Source: VFMC01 sp040380855
GTDB lineage: Bacteria > Actinomycetota > Acidimicrobiia > Acidimicrobiales > Ilumatobacteraceae
Reading direction: 5' to 3'
DNA: 64,000 bases
NCBI GenBank assembly: GCA_040380855.1
Contig: JBEIIG010000011.1
Location: 7,996-71,995, forward strand
Shown here in pieces: positions 51,981-59,587 of the stretch. The notes beneath the pieces are model-generated. The model did not search any database, was not told the origin of the DNA, and saw only the letters and a list, made by a program, of their open reading frames with translations. How positions within the stretch are numbered: the first letter of the stretch is position 1; every line of letters begins with the position of its first letter. Both the position numbers and the translations under genes were made by a program.

Positions 51981-52017
51981 GAACGGGGGGCCGGTTCGCC
52001 GGTCCCCCGTTCGTGTT
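51981..52017 (+). terminator. Rho-independent terminator of glnII
   Basis: A 14-bp stem (51981-51994 with 51999-52012, one G-T pair) closed by a TTCG tetraloop and followed by GTGTTTT. It is the clearest intrinsic terminator in the window, 18 nt after the glnII stop. Confidence 0.88.
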
Positions 52018-52057
52018 TTCAACCGTTGTCACCACGCAGCAGACTGAGGAGATGAGC

Positions 52058-53395
52058 GTGCTCGAACAGCAACGTGACTATGTGCTGCGCACTGTCGAAG
52101 AGCGCGGTGTGCGCCTGATCAGGCTGTGGTTCACCGATGTGCTCGGCAACCTGAAGAGCTTCGCGATCAGCCCCGCCGAACTCGAGAACGCGCTGGAAGA
52201 CGGCATGACGTTCGACGGGTCGTCGATCGACGGGTTCAGTCGCATCCAGGAGAGCGACGTGTTGGCGATGCCCGACCCGAACACGTTCGAGGTGCTGCCC
52301 TGGAGCGACCCGAAGAGCACCGAGGCGCGGGTGTTCTGCGATGTCCGCCAACTCGACGGCTCGGCGTTCGGTGGCGACCCGCGCCAGGTGCTGCGCCGTC
52401 AGCTCGATGCCGCCCGTGCGCACGGCTACACGTTCTTCGTCGCCCCCGACATCGAGTTCTTCTACTTCGCCCCGCCCGAGCGCGGCGCCCCACCGGTGCC
52501 GCTCGACGAGGGCGGCTTCTTCGACCTCACCACCACCGACCTGTCGGGTTCACTGCGCAAACAGACCATTCGCACCCTCGAGACGATGGGCATCCCGGTC
52601 GAGTACTCGTTCCACGAAGACGCGCCGAGCCAGCACGAGATCGACCTGCGCCACACCGACGCGCTCACCATGGCCGACAGCATCATGACCTTCCGCATGG
52701 TGGTGAAGGAGGTGGCGGCAGCGCAGGGTGTCCACGCCACCTTCATGCCGAAACCGCTCGAGGGCGTGCAGGGCAGCGGCATGCACGTGCACCTGTCGTT
52801 GTCGCAGGGCGACGTGAACGCGTTCTACGACGCCGACGACCCGTACAACCTGTCGCCGGTGGCGAAGTGCTTCATGGCCGGCCTGCTGCGCCATGCCGCC
52901 GAGATCACCGCTGTCACGAACCAGACCGTCAACAGCTACAAGCGGTTGGTGCCCGGTTTCGAGGCACCGGTGCACGTCAGTTGGGCGCGCAACAACCGCA
53001 GCGGCCTCATCCGGGTGCCCATTCCCAAGCGCGGCAACCCCAATGCCACGCGCATCGAGTACCGCTCGCCCGACCCGGCGTGCAACCCGTACCTGGCGTT
53101 CGCCGTGCTGCTCGCTGCCGGCATGCGCGGGGTCGAAGAGGGCTACGAGCTGCCACCCGAGGCCGATGCCAACCTGTTCGAGATGGGCGATGCCGAGCTG
53201 GCGAAACTGGGCGTCGAACAGTTGCCTCAGTCGCTCAGCGACTCGCTGAAGGTGATGGAGCGGTCGACCCTCGTGCAAGAGGCGCTCGGCGAGCACATCT
53301 TCGAGTGGTTCCTGCGCAACAAACGCATCGAGTGGCGCGCCTACAAGACCCATGTCAGCGCGTTCGAGGTCGACCGGTACCTGCGGGCACTCTGA
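52058..53395 (+). CDS. glnA2: GlnA2-type glutamine synthetase-like ligase (GSI fold)
   Basis: A 445-residue GSI-fold ligase closest in its opening block (VLRTVEERGVRLIRLWFTDVLGNLKSF, in part) to actinobacterial GlnA2. Active-site blocks: TFDGSSIDGFSRIQESD, FVAPDIEFFYF, SGMHVHLSLS, EYRSPDPACNPYLAF. The adenylylation loop NLYDLP is replaced by GYELPPE, so GlnE-type control is unlikely. GlnA2-like enzymes include gamma-glutamyl-polyamine synthetases, so glutamine synthesis is not certain. GTG 52058 is 6 nt from GAGGAG; ATG 52052 abuts it and is less likely. Confidence 0.9.
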   Translation: MLEQQRDYVLRTVEERGVRLIRLWFTDVLGNLKSFAISPAELENALEDGMTFDGSSIDGFSRIQESDVLAMPDPNTFEVLPWSDPKSTEARVFCDVRQLDGSAFGGDPRQVLRRQLDAARAHGYTFFVAPDIEFFYFAPPERGAPPVPLDEGGFFDLTTTDLSGSLRKQTIRTLETMGIPVEYSFHEDAPSQHEIDLRHTDALTMADSIMTFRMVVKEVAAAQGVHATFMPKPLEGVQGSGMHVHLSLSQGDVNAFYDADDPYNLSPVAKCFMAGLLRHAAEITAVTNQTVNSYKRLVPGFEAPVHVSWARNNRSGLIRVPIPKRGNPNATRIEYRSPDPACNPYLAFAVLLAAGMRGVEEGYELPPEADANLFEMGDAELAKLGVEQLPQSLSDSLKVMERSTLVQEALGEHIFEWFLRNKRIEWRAYKTHVSAFEVDRYLRAL

Positions 53396-53397
53396 CG

Positions 53398-54078
53398 ATG
53401 GAACTGCTCGCCGTCTTCCCCGATCCGCCACCGCCCGATCTGGCGCGCACGCTCGATCTGGGCGGCTATCGCTGGAAGGCCGTCGCGTCGGCCGACGATG
53501 CAGCCCGGCACGAACCAGCCGGCGGCTGGGCGGGTGCCGTGGTGGCGTGCGACACCGACCCCGAGGGAGCGTGGGCGCTGTGTCGAGCGCTGCGCAAACG
53601 CGATCGTCTGGTGGCGCCGTTGTTGGTGCTGGTGAACGGCTCGCAGTTGGCCGACCTCGAACTGCGCAGCGATCTGTTCGACGACTTCTGCCTCACCCCG
53701 TTCCACCCGGTCGAGGTCGAGGCTCGGTTGAAGCACCTGTTCTGGCGCGCAGGCGAGGGGGTGCGTCCCGAGTTGGTCGAGCACAGCGGATTGGTGCTGA
53801 ACCTCGAGACCTACCAGGCGTCGTTCGCCGGTCGTCCGCTCGACCTGACGTACATGGAGTACGAACTGCTGAAGTTCCTCGCCCAGAACCCGGGCAAGGT
53901 GTTCACCCGCGAGACCCTGCTGTCGCGGGTGTGGGGCTACGAGTACTACGGCGGTGCCCGTACGGTCGACGTGCACGTGCGCCGCTTGCGGGCGAAGTTG
54001 GGCGAGGAGCACGCCAACCTCATCCAGACCGTGCGCTCGGTGGGCTACCGCTTCGGCCAGGGCCGCTGGGGCAACTGA
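53398..54078 (+). CDS. glnR: OmpR-family response regulator, GlnR-like
   Basis: A 226-residue regulator with a weak receiver domain (residues 1-115; only Asp52 stands where a phosphoacceptor might be, and the acidic pocket is poor) and a C-terminal winged helix (about 130-225: LDLTYMEYELLKFLAQNPGKVFTRETLL, then ARTVDVHVRRLRAKL). Orphan regulators with degenerate receivers are typical of actinomycete GlnR. It lies 2 nt behind glnA2 and 2.4 kb from glnII, whose promoter carries a GlnR-like box. Confidence 0.8.
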   Translation: MELLAVFPDPPPPDLARTLDLGGYRWKAVASADDAARHEPAGGWAGAVVACDTDPEGAWALCRALRKRDRLVAPLLVLVNGSQLADLELRSDLFDDFCLTPFHPVEVEARLKHLFWRAGEGVRPELVEHSGLVLNLETYQASFAGRPLDLTYMEYELLKFLAQNPGKVFTRETLLSRVWGYEYYGGARTVDVHVRRLRAKLGEEHANLIQTVRSVGYRFGQGRWGN

Positions 54079-54100
54079 GCGGCCCACGACGCCACGGGCG

Positions 54101-54838
54101 TCAGGTCACCTCGGCCACGCCCTGGGCCACCACGGTGGCGAACACCGCTCGGCCGCCCTCGTTCGGGTGCACCTCGTCGCTGCGCAGCACCCCGCGAGCC
54201 GGGTCGGCGGCGATGGTCGACCACGGCACCACCACGGTGTCGGCACGACCGGCGAGGGTGGCCCGCAGCGCCTCGTCGAACTGCTGCGACCCGAGCAACT
54301 GGTCGCCGCGGTACACGTCGACCCACACCAGCGGCACGTCGTCGGGCAGCATGTCGACGAGCAACTGCACGAGGCGGGCGTAGTCGGCCTCATCGGCGTA
54401 CTGGCCGGCATCGTTGGTGCCGAGCGCGATCACCCACACATCGGGGCTCGTCCCGCCCGCCAGCAACGAGTAGAGCGCTCGCTGACCCGACAGCGGCGCA
54501 CCGGTACCATCGCCCAGTTCGATCCGCCTGCCGTCTTGGGCATCGATCACCACGTCCTGCACACCCTGCGCCGTCAGCACGTACTCGATCTCGGCCCGTG
54601 AGCCGTTGGTGATCGAGTCGCCGATCATCGCCACCTGCAGGGCATCGGTGTCGCCGAGGTCGGCCTTTCCGTCGCCGGCATCGGCACCCTGTGCGGCACC
54701 GAGCGACGGCACGCCCGAAGGGAGCCGGGGCTCGAGGACGGCCGCATCGGCATTCGCCGCTCGGCTGTCCCACCAGCGTGCGCCGACGAGCAGACCCACG
54801 CCCAGCGCCGATACGAGCAGCAACCCGACTGCGAGCAT
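54101..54838 (-). CDS. Membrane-anchored SGNH/GDSL hydrolase
   Basis: A 245-residue protein with an N-terminal membrane anchor (about 1-22), a linker, and an SGNH esterase domain: block I IGDSITNG with the nucleophilic Ser, block III LGTNDAGQ, and block V DEVHPNEGG with the catalytic Asp and His. It probably de-esterifies cell-envelope polymers or lipids outside the membrane. A longer N-terminus with an upstream start is possible. Confidence 0.83.
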   Translation of the reverse strand: MLAVGLLLVSALGVGLLVGARWWDSRAANADAAVLEPRLPSGVPSLGAAQGADAGDGKADLGDTDALQVAMIGDSITNGSRAEIEYVLTAQGVQDVVIDAQDGRRIELGDGTGAPLSGQRALYSLLAGGTSPDVWVIALGTNDAGQYADEADYARLVQLLVDMLPDDVPLVWVDVYRGDQLLGSQQFDEALRATLAGRADTVVVPWSTIAADPARGVLRSDEVHPNEGGRAVFATVVAQGVAEVT

Positions 54839-54949
54839 GCCGGGCCAACGCCGCTCGGGGCGCGTGTCGTAGTAGCGGATGCTCGGGGGGCCTGATCCAC
54901 GCCGCCCAGTCTGCCCGCCCGCACCCGGTGGGCCCTGTCACCCCCCGGG

Positions 54950-56317
54950 TCAGCGGTCGAGGAGTTGGATGCGGCGAGCGTGCCGCGTGTGCAGGGCCAG
55001 GCGCTCGGGCAGAGCAGGGTGGGTGAGGCGGCCCTGTTCGACGATCGAGCGGCCGTGCACGACGGTGTGCCACGCGGCGGTGGGGCCGCAGCGCAGCCAG
55101 GCCTCGATCGGGTCGGCCAGGGCGCCGGCGAACGTGGGGCCGTCGAGGCGCCACACCGCCACATCGCCCACTGCCCCCGGGGCGAGCACGCCGAGTTCGC
55201 CCTCGCGCCCCAGGCAGCCGGCGCCGCCGACGGTGGCCATCTCGAGTGCCATCCGCGCCGTACCGGCATGGGCACCACTGCGCAGCTTCGCCACCAGCAT
55301 CGCCTGGCGCGCCTCGAGCCACAGCGACGCCGCATCGGCCGACGACGACCCGTCGACGCCGAGGCCCACCTTCACCCCGGCCGCACGCAGGTCGACCGTG
55401 GGCGAGATACCCGACGAGAGGATGAGGTTGCTGTTCGGGCAGTGCGCCACGCCGATGCCGGCGGCGCCGAGACGACGCACCTCATCGGGGTTCGGCATCA
55501 CACAGTGCGCCACCCAGGTACGGTCGCTGCACCAGCCGGTGCGCTCGAGGTACTCCATCGGGCGGCAGCCGAACATCTCGAGCGAGAAGTCGTCGTCCTC
55601 GACGTTCTCGGCGAAGTGGGTATGCAGGCGCACGTCGAGCCGTTCGGCCAGTTCGGCCGAGCGTACCATCAGTTCCTCGGTGACGGTGAACGGGCTGCAC
55701 GGCGCGAGGGCGATGCGGATCATCGCCCCGTGCGAGCGGTCGTGGTGCCGAGCGACAGCCTCCTCGCTGGCGGCGAGGATGGTGTCGTCGTCCTGCACGA
55801 TCACGTCGGGCGGCAGACCGCCGTCTTTCTCCGACAGGCTCATCGACCCGCGGGTGGGGTGGAAGCGCACACCCAGTTCGCGAGCCGCGGTGATCTCGGC
55901 ACCCAACAGGTCGCCCGCACCACGGGGGTGGAGGTAGTGGTGGTCGGTCGAGGTGGTGCAGCCGCTGAGCGCCAACTCGGCCAGACCGATCCAGGTGCTG
56001 GCGAACACGGCCTCTTCGTCGATCGCCTTCCACAGCGGGTACAGGCTCTGCAGCCAGCCGAACAACGGCTTGTCGGTCATCGGCGGGTAGGCACGGGTGA
56101 GGTTCTGGAAGATGTGGTGGTGGGTGTTGATCAGGCCGGGGGTGACCAGGCAGTCGGTGGCGTCGATCACGCGCGGGGCGGTGGGCTCGGGGTCGGTGGA
56201 TGCGCCCACGGCCTCGACGAATCCGCCCGTGATGGCCACCCAGCCTCCGGCCAACTCTCGACGGGTGGCGTCCATGGTGGCGAGCAGCCGGGCGTTGCGG
56301 ATGAGGAGATCGGCCAT
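54950..56317 (-). CDS. 8-oxoguanine deaminase-like amidohydrolase
   Basis: A 455-residue cytosine-deaminase/TrzA-superfamily enzyme. Metal-binding HxH is at residues 66-68 in GLINTHHHIFQNLTRAYP, followed by HTHFAE, a metal His in VAHCVMPN and the late Asp in GLGVDGSSSAD. The HHHIFQNLTRA block is characteristic of enzymes annotated as 8-oxoguanine deaminase (8-oxoguanine to urate). It lies 11 nt behind the PLP decarboxylase gene and is likely cotranscribed with it. Confidence 0.85.
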   Translation of the reverse strand: MADLLIRNARLLATMDATRRELAGGWVAITGGFVEAVGASTDPEPTAPRVIDATDCLVTPGLINTHHHIFQNLTRAYPPMTDKPLFGWLQSLYPLWKAIDEEAVFASTWIGLAELALSGCTTSTDHHYLHPRGAGDLLGAEITAARELGVRFHPTRGSMSLSEKDGGLPPDVIVQDDDTILAASEEAVARHHDRSHGAMIRIALAPCSPFTVTEELMVRSAELAERLDVRLHTHFAENVEDDDFSLEMFGCRPMEYLERTGWCSDRTWVAHCVMPNPDEVRRLGAAGIGVAHCPNSNLILSSGISPTVDLRAAGVKVGLGVDGSSSADAASLWLEARQAMLVAKLRSGAHAGTARMALEMATVGGAGCLGREGELGVLAPGAVGDVAVWRLDGPTFAGALADPIEAWLRCGPTAAWHTVVHGRSIVEQGRLTHPALPERLALHTRHARRIQLLDR

Positions 56318-56328
56318 GGTGCCTCCGT

Positions 56329-57720
56329 TCAGGCGAGGGAGTCGACGAGCAGGGCGATGTCGTCGACGGTGGTGCGCGGGTTGACGACGCAGATGCGCAG
56401 CACGGTCTCACCCTGCCATCCGGTGGGCGTGACGAAGGCGATACCTGCCTCGAGCAGACGGTCGCTCCAGGTCTGGTACTGCGCCGCATCCCACCCCACC
56501 CGTCGGAACAACACCACGCTGAGATCGGGTTCCATGATGAGTTCGAGGTGCGGTGCTGCGGCGACGAGGGCTGCTCCGGCGTGGGCCACGCGCAGCGTCT
56601 CCTCCACAGCATCGCGGTAGGCGTCGGTGCCGTGGGTGGCGAGGCTGAACCACAGCGGCAGTCCGCGGGCACGACGCGACAGATGGTGCGCGTAGTCGCT
56701 GGGGTTCCACTCGGCGTCGCCGTCACCGTGCAGGACGTCGAGGTACTCGGCGTGCTGGGTGTGTGCCCGCTTCGCCTCGGCCGGATCGCGGTACAGCAGG
56801 GCGCAGCAGTCGAAGGGTGCGAACAGCCACTTGTGCGGGTCGACGATGTAACTGTCGGCGCGTTCGATGCCGATGTACCGGGCTCGCACGCTGGGAGCCG
56901 CCAGCCCGGCGCCGCCGTAGGCGCCGTCGACGTGGAACCACACACCCGCCTGTTCGGCCACCTCGGCAGCGCCCTGCAGATCGTCGATGACACCTGCGTT
57001 GGTGGTGCCGCACGTGGCGACGACCGCGAACAGCCGCTCGCGGTCGACCGGGGGCAGGCCGTCGACAGTGGCTGCCAGCGCAGCACCATCCATCCGCCCG
57101 CGCTCATCGGCGGGCACCATCATCACGTCGGCATCCATCGCTCGACCGGCTGCAGCGATGCTCGAATGGGCCCCGCTCGACGCGAGCATGAGTCCACGGG
57201 TGCGGTCGAGGCGACCCTCGGCGCGGTTGCGCCAACGCCAGCGCGCCGCGATGAGTGCCGACAGGTTGCCCGCCGTGCCTCCGCTGACGAAGACCCCGCC
57301 CGCCTCGGCGGGCATGCCGGCCAGATCGGCCAGCCAGCGCAACGCCTCGTTCTCGGCGAACGCTGCGCCGGCACCTTCCAGCCAACTGCCTGCATAGATG
57401 CTCGACGCGCCCACCACGAGGTCGAACAGGATCGATGCCTCGGTGGGCGCAGCCGGCACGAAGCTGAGGAAGCGGGGGTGGTCGACGCTGATGCAGGCCG
57501 GGGCGAGCACGTCGCCGAACACGCGGAGGGCCTCGAGGCCACCCAGACCGCCGGAGGTGACCGTGCGACCTGCCATGGCACGCAACTCGGCAGGGGTGCG
57601 AGGGCGGTCGAGCGGCGGCGGGTCGAGCCGCATGCGGTCGACTGCGTAGCGGAGCACCGCCTGGGTGAGCACCTCGAGCGATGAGTCGTGGGTGTGCATC
57701 ACCCGGGCGCGGTCGGTCAT
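56329..57720 (-). CDS. PLP-dependent group II decarboxylase (aromatic amino acid / glutamate decarboxylase family)
   Basis: A 463-residue PLP enzyme. The Schiff-base Lys297 is in YIVDPHKWLFAPFDC, the Asp pairing with the pyridine nitrogen is in WFHVDGAYGG (Asp265), and GVFVSGGTAGNLSAL is the phosphate-binding start. It should decarboxylate an aromatic or acidic amino acid to the amine; substrate cannot be read with confidence. It is followed by the deaminase; a 51-residue membrane protein and RidA lie directly upstream on the same strand. Confidence 0.87.
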   Translation of the reverse strand: MTDRARVMHTHDSSLEVLTQAVLRYAVDRMRLDPPPLDRPRTPAELRAMAGRTVTSGGLGGLEALRVFGDVLAPACISVDHPRFLSFVPAAPTEASILFDLVVGASSIYAGSWLEGAGAAFAENEALRWLADLAGMPAEAGGVFVSGGTAGNLSALIAARWRWRNRAEGRLDRTRGLMLASSGAHSSIAAAGRAMDADVMMVPADERGRMDGAALAATVDGLPPVDRERLFAVVATCGTTNAGVIDDLQGAAEVAEQAGVWFHVDGAYGGAGLAAPSVRARYIGIERADSYIVDPHKWLFAPFDCCALLYRDPAEAKRAHTQHAEYLDVLHGDGDAEWNPSDYAHHLSRRARGLPLWFSLATHGTDAYRDAVEETLRVAHAGAALVAAAPHLELIMEPDLSVVLFRRVGWDAAQYQTWSDRLLEAGIAFVTPTGWQGETVLRICVVNPRTTVDDIALLVDSLA

Positions 57721-57733
57721 GGCCGCGCCGCTG

Positions 57734-57889
57734 TCAGACGTTGAGGTCGAGCAGTTCGCTGCCCTCGGCGCGCACCTCGGCGTCCTTGTTCAGGAAGTAG
57801 CCGAGCGCACCAGCGACCACAGCCATACCCATGCAGGCGAGGACGGGGAACACGAGCAGGACGACGATGATGGCGATGGCACCGGGCAC
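57734..57889 (-). CDS. Small membrane protein, 51 residues
   Basis: GTG 57889 follows a TAGGAT -10 (57901-57896, minus) by 6 nt, the leaderless geometry seen elsewhere in this window. The product has one or two hydrophobic segments (IAIIVVLLVFPVLACMGMAVVAGALGYF, in part) and a short acidic tail ending LLDLNV. It ends 13 nt before the decarboxylase start. Family not recognised; promoter spacing and topology argue that it is real. Confidence 0.7.
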   Translation of the reverse strand: MPGAIAIIVVLLVFPVLACMGMAVVAGALGYFLNKDAEVRAEGSELLDLNV

Positions 57890-57895
57890 GGGGCG

Positions 57896-57901
57896 ATCCT
57901 A
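57896..57901 (-). promoter_or_regulatory. -10 TAGGAT of the 51-residue membrane protein
   Basis: Read on the minus strand from 57901 to 57896, ending 6 nt before GTG 57889. It may also drive the decarboxylase and deaminase genes downstream. Confidence 0.45.
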
Positions 57902-57906
57902 GCGAC

Positions 57907-58260
57907 TCAGCCCTGGGGCTTGTAGGCCCAGGCCTCGATCTCGACCACGCCACCGAACGGCAGCGCGGCCACGCCGATGGTGCTGCGCGCTGGGCGGGCG
58001 CCGTCGAAGCCGGCGACATAGGCCTCGTTGAACGTGGCGAAGGTGTCCATGTCGGTGAGGAAGCACAGCGTCTTGGCGATGTCGCCGAGCGTGGCGCCGA
58101 CGGTGGCGAGTTGCGCCTTCAGGTTCTCGACCGCCTGGGCGGTCTGCCCCGCCACACCGCCGTCGACGAGGACACCGTCTTTGATGCCGAGTTGGCCACT
58201 GACGATGATCCAGTCGCCGGCGCGCACGACAGGGGTGTAGGGACCGAGGGGTTTGCTCAT
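57907..58260 (-). CDS. ridA: RidA-family reactive intermediate deaminase
   Basis: A 117-residue RidA/YjgF protein that hydrolyses reactive enamine/imine products of PLP enzymes. PLGPYTPVVRAGDWIIVSGQLG is the N-terminal block, and GARPARSTIGVAALPFGGVVEIEAWA includes the conserved Arg (PARST) that binds the carboxylate of the imine. ATG 58260 is 6 nt after a TACGAT -10. It lies just upstream of the PLP decarboxylase cluster on the same strand. Confidence 0.92.
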   Translation of the reverse strand: MSKPLGPYTPVVRAGDWIIVSGQLGIKDGVLVDGGVAGQTAQAVENLKAQLATVGATLGDIAKTLCFLTDMDTFATFNEAYVAGFDGARPARSTIGVAALPFGGVVEIEAWAYKPQG

Positions 58261-58266
58261 GGCCTC

Positions 58267-58276
58267 ATCGTAGGCT
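58267..58276. promoter_or_regulatory. Divergent -10 pair sharing one TA step (ridA / lipoprotein)
   Basis: ATCGTAGGCT contains TAGGCT on the plus strand (58271-58276; 6 nt before ATG 58283) and TACGAT on the minus strand (58272-58267; 6 nt before ridA ATG 58260). Both genes would be exactly leaderless, which makes this the most symmetric case in the window. Confidence 0.55.
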
Positions 58277-58282
58277 GGCCGA

Positions 58283-59185
58283 ATGACGCAGCCGAACCCG
58301 TTCGTCAGCCGCCGTCGCCTGCTGGCCTCTGCGGCCGGAGCCGTCGGCGTGGGTGCCCTGCTCGCCGCCTGCGGAGGATCCGACGACAGCGACACCAGCG
58401 GCGGGACCGGCGATGCCGACACCGGTGAGGCGATCGGCGCCTTCACGGTGGTGCAGCGCTTCCAGAGCGACTCGATCGGAACCGGCCTCGTGCGCCTCCC
58501 GTTCTCGATCGCCGACGACCAGGCCCGGCTCCTCACCAGCGGACCGGCACGCCTGAAGGGCGCGGTGCGCAACGAACAGGGCAACCTCGTCGGCACGCTC
58601 GACCTACCCCGCCGCGGCGACACGCTCGGAGCCCCGTACTGGACCGTCGAACTCACCATTCCCCAGCGCGGTCTCTACGAGTTCACGCTCGAGGGCCAGG
58701 CGGGCGACCCCACGCCGTTCATCGTCGAGGACCCGGCGAACATCACCATCCCGGTGGCCGGCACACCGCTGCCGCCCTTCGACACCCCCACCACCGCCGA
58801 TGCTCGCGGGGTCGACCCGGTGTGCACGCGGCTCGACGGCGCGTGCCCGTTCCACGACGTGTCGCTCGCCGACGCACTGGTCTCGGGCAAGCCAGTGGTG
58901 TACCTGGTGGGCACGCCTGCCCACTGTTCCACGGGCACCTGTGCCCCGGGCCTCGAGTTCCTCATCGACGCATCCAAGGCCTATGCCGACTCGGCCGTGT
59001 TCGTACACGCCGAGGTGTTCGCCGATCAGGCCGGCACGAAGGTGGCACCGGCGGTGACCGCCCTGGGCCTCACCTACGAGCCGGTGATCTGGATCACCGA
59101 TGCGACCGGCACGGTGCAGCGCCGGATCGATGTGGTGTGGGACCTCGACGAGGTGTCGGCCGTACTGGCCGACACGCTCAGCTGA
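58283..59185 (+). CDS. Tat-exported lipoprotein with C-terminal thioredoxin-like domain
   Basis: A 300-residue protein with a twin-arginine lipoprotein signal (RRR at residues 10-12, lipidated Cys30 in LLAACGG), a beta-rich N-domain (about 55-165) and a thioredoxin-like end (VVYLVGTPAHCSTGTCAPGLEF with Cys215 and Cys220; VFVHAEVF; YEPVIWITDATGTVQRRIDV). The Cys pair is spaced CxxxxC rather than CxxC, so redox activity is uncertain. Its stop overlaps the convergent erpA by 8 bp. Confidence 0.75.
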   Translation: MTQPNPFVSRRRLLASAAGAVGVGALLAACGGSDDSDTSGGTGDADTGEAIGAFTVVQRFQSDSIGTGLVRLPFSIADDQARLLTSGPARLKGAVRNEQGNLVGTLDLPRRGDTLGAPYWTVELTIPQRGLYEFTLEGQAGDPTPFIVEDPANITIPVAGTPLPPFDTPTTADARGVDPVCTRLDGACPFHDVSLADALVSGKPVVYLVGTPAHCSTGTCAPGLEFLIDASKAYADSAVFVHAEVFADQAGTKVAPAVTALGLTYEPVIWITDATGTVQRRIDVVWDLDEVSAVLADTLS

Positions 59186-59510
59186 AGCTGCTGCCGCAGC
59201 CGCAGGTGCGGGTGGCGTTCGGGTTGGTGATCGAGAAGCCGGCCTGGTTGAGGCCGTCTTTGTAGTCGAGCTGGGCGCCTTCGAGCAGCTGCTTGGAGGC
59301 CTGATCGACCACCACCATCACTTCGTTGCCGGCGGCACCGAAGGTGGCCTTCTCGTCGTCGGCGGCGATGTCGCCGTCGAAGAACATCTCGTACGAAAAA
59401 CCACTGCATCCGCCGGGACGCACGGCCACACGCAGCGCCAGATCGGCGGCGCCCTCGGCCTCGAGCAACTCCTTCACCTTGACGGCGGCGGTGTCGGTGA
59501 GCGTGATCAC
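59178..59510 (-). CDS. erpA: Iron-sulfur cluster insertion protein (A-type carrier)
   Basis: A 110-residue A-type carrier that hands Fe-S clusters to target proteins. The three ligand cysteines are Cys35 (GGCSGFSY), Cys103 and Cys105 (CGCGSSF). An SD (GAGGAG) precedes GTG 59510, and a TACACT -10 is at 59561-59556 (minus). It is divergent from mrp, another Fe-S maturation factor, and could supply the Fe-S photolyase among others. Confidence 0.94.
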   Translation of the reverse strand: MITLTDTAAVKVKELLEAEGAADLALRVAVRPGGCSGFSYEMFFDGDIAADDEKATFGAAGNEVMVVVDQASKQLLEGAQLDYKDGLNQAGFSITNPNATRTCGCGSSFS

Positions 59511-59575
59511 GATGGGTTCTCCTCAGTGGAACGGCTGAACCGGGTACTGACGGCCAGTGTAACCCTCGACGCCCG

Positions 59576-59581
59576 TACAAT
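59576..59581 (+). promoter_or_regulatory. -10 TACAAT of mrp
   Basis: TACAAT ends 6 nt before GTG 59588 (leaderless geometry) and is the closest of the set to the canonical TATAAT. Confidence 0.55.
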
Positions 59582-59587
59582 CATTCC

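Noticed and set aside
52052..52057. ATG 52052 as the start of the GlnA2-like gene
   Set aside because: It directly abuts the GAGGAG SD; GTG 52058 has the proper 6-nt spacing and matches the usual N-terminus of the family.
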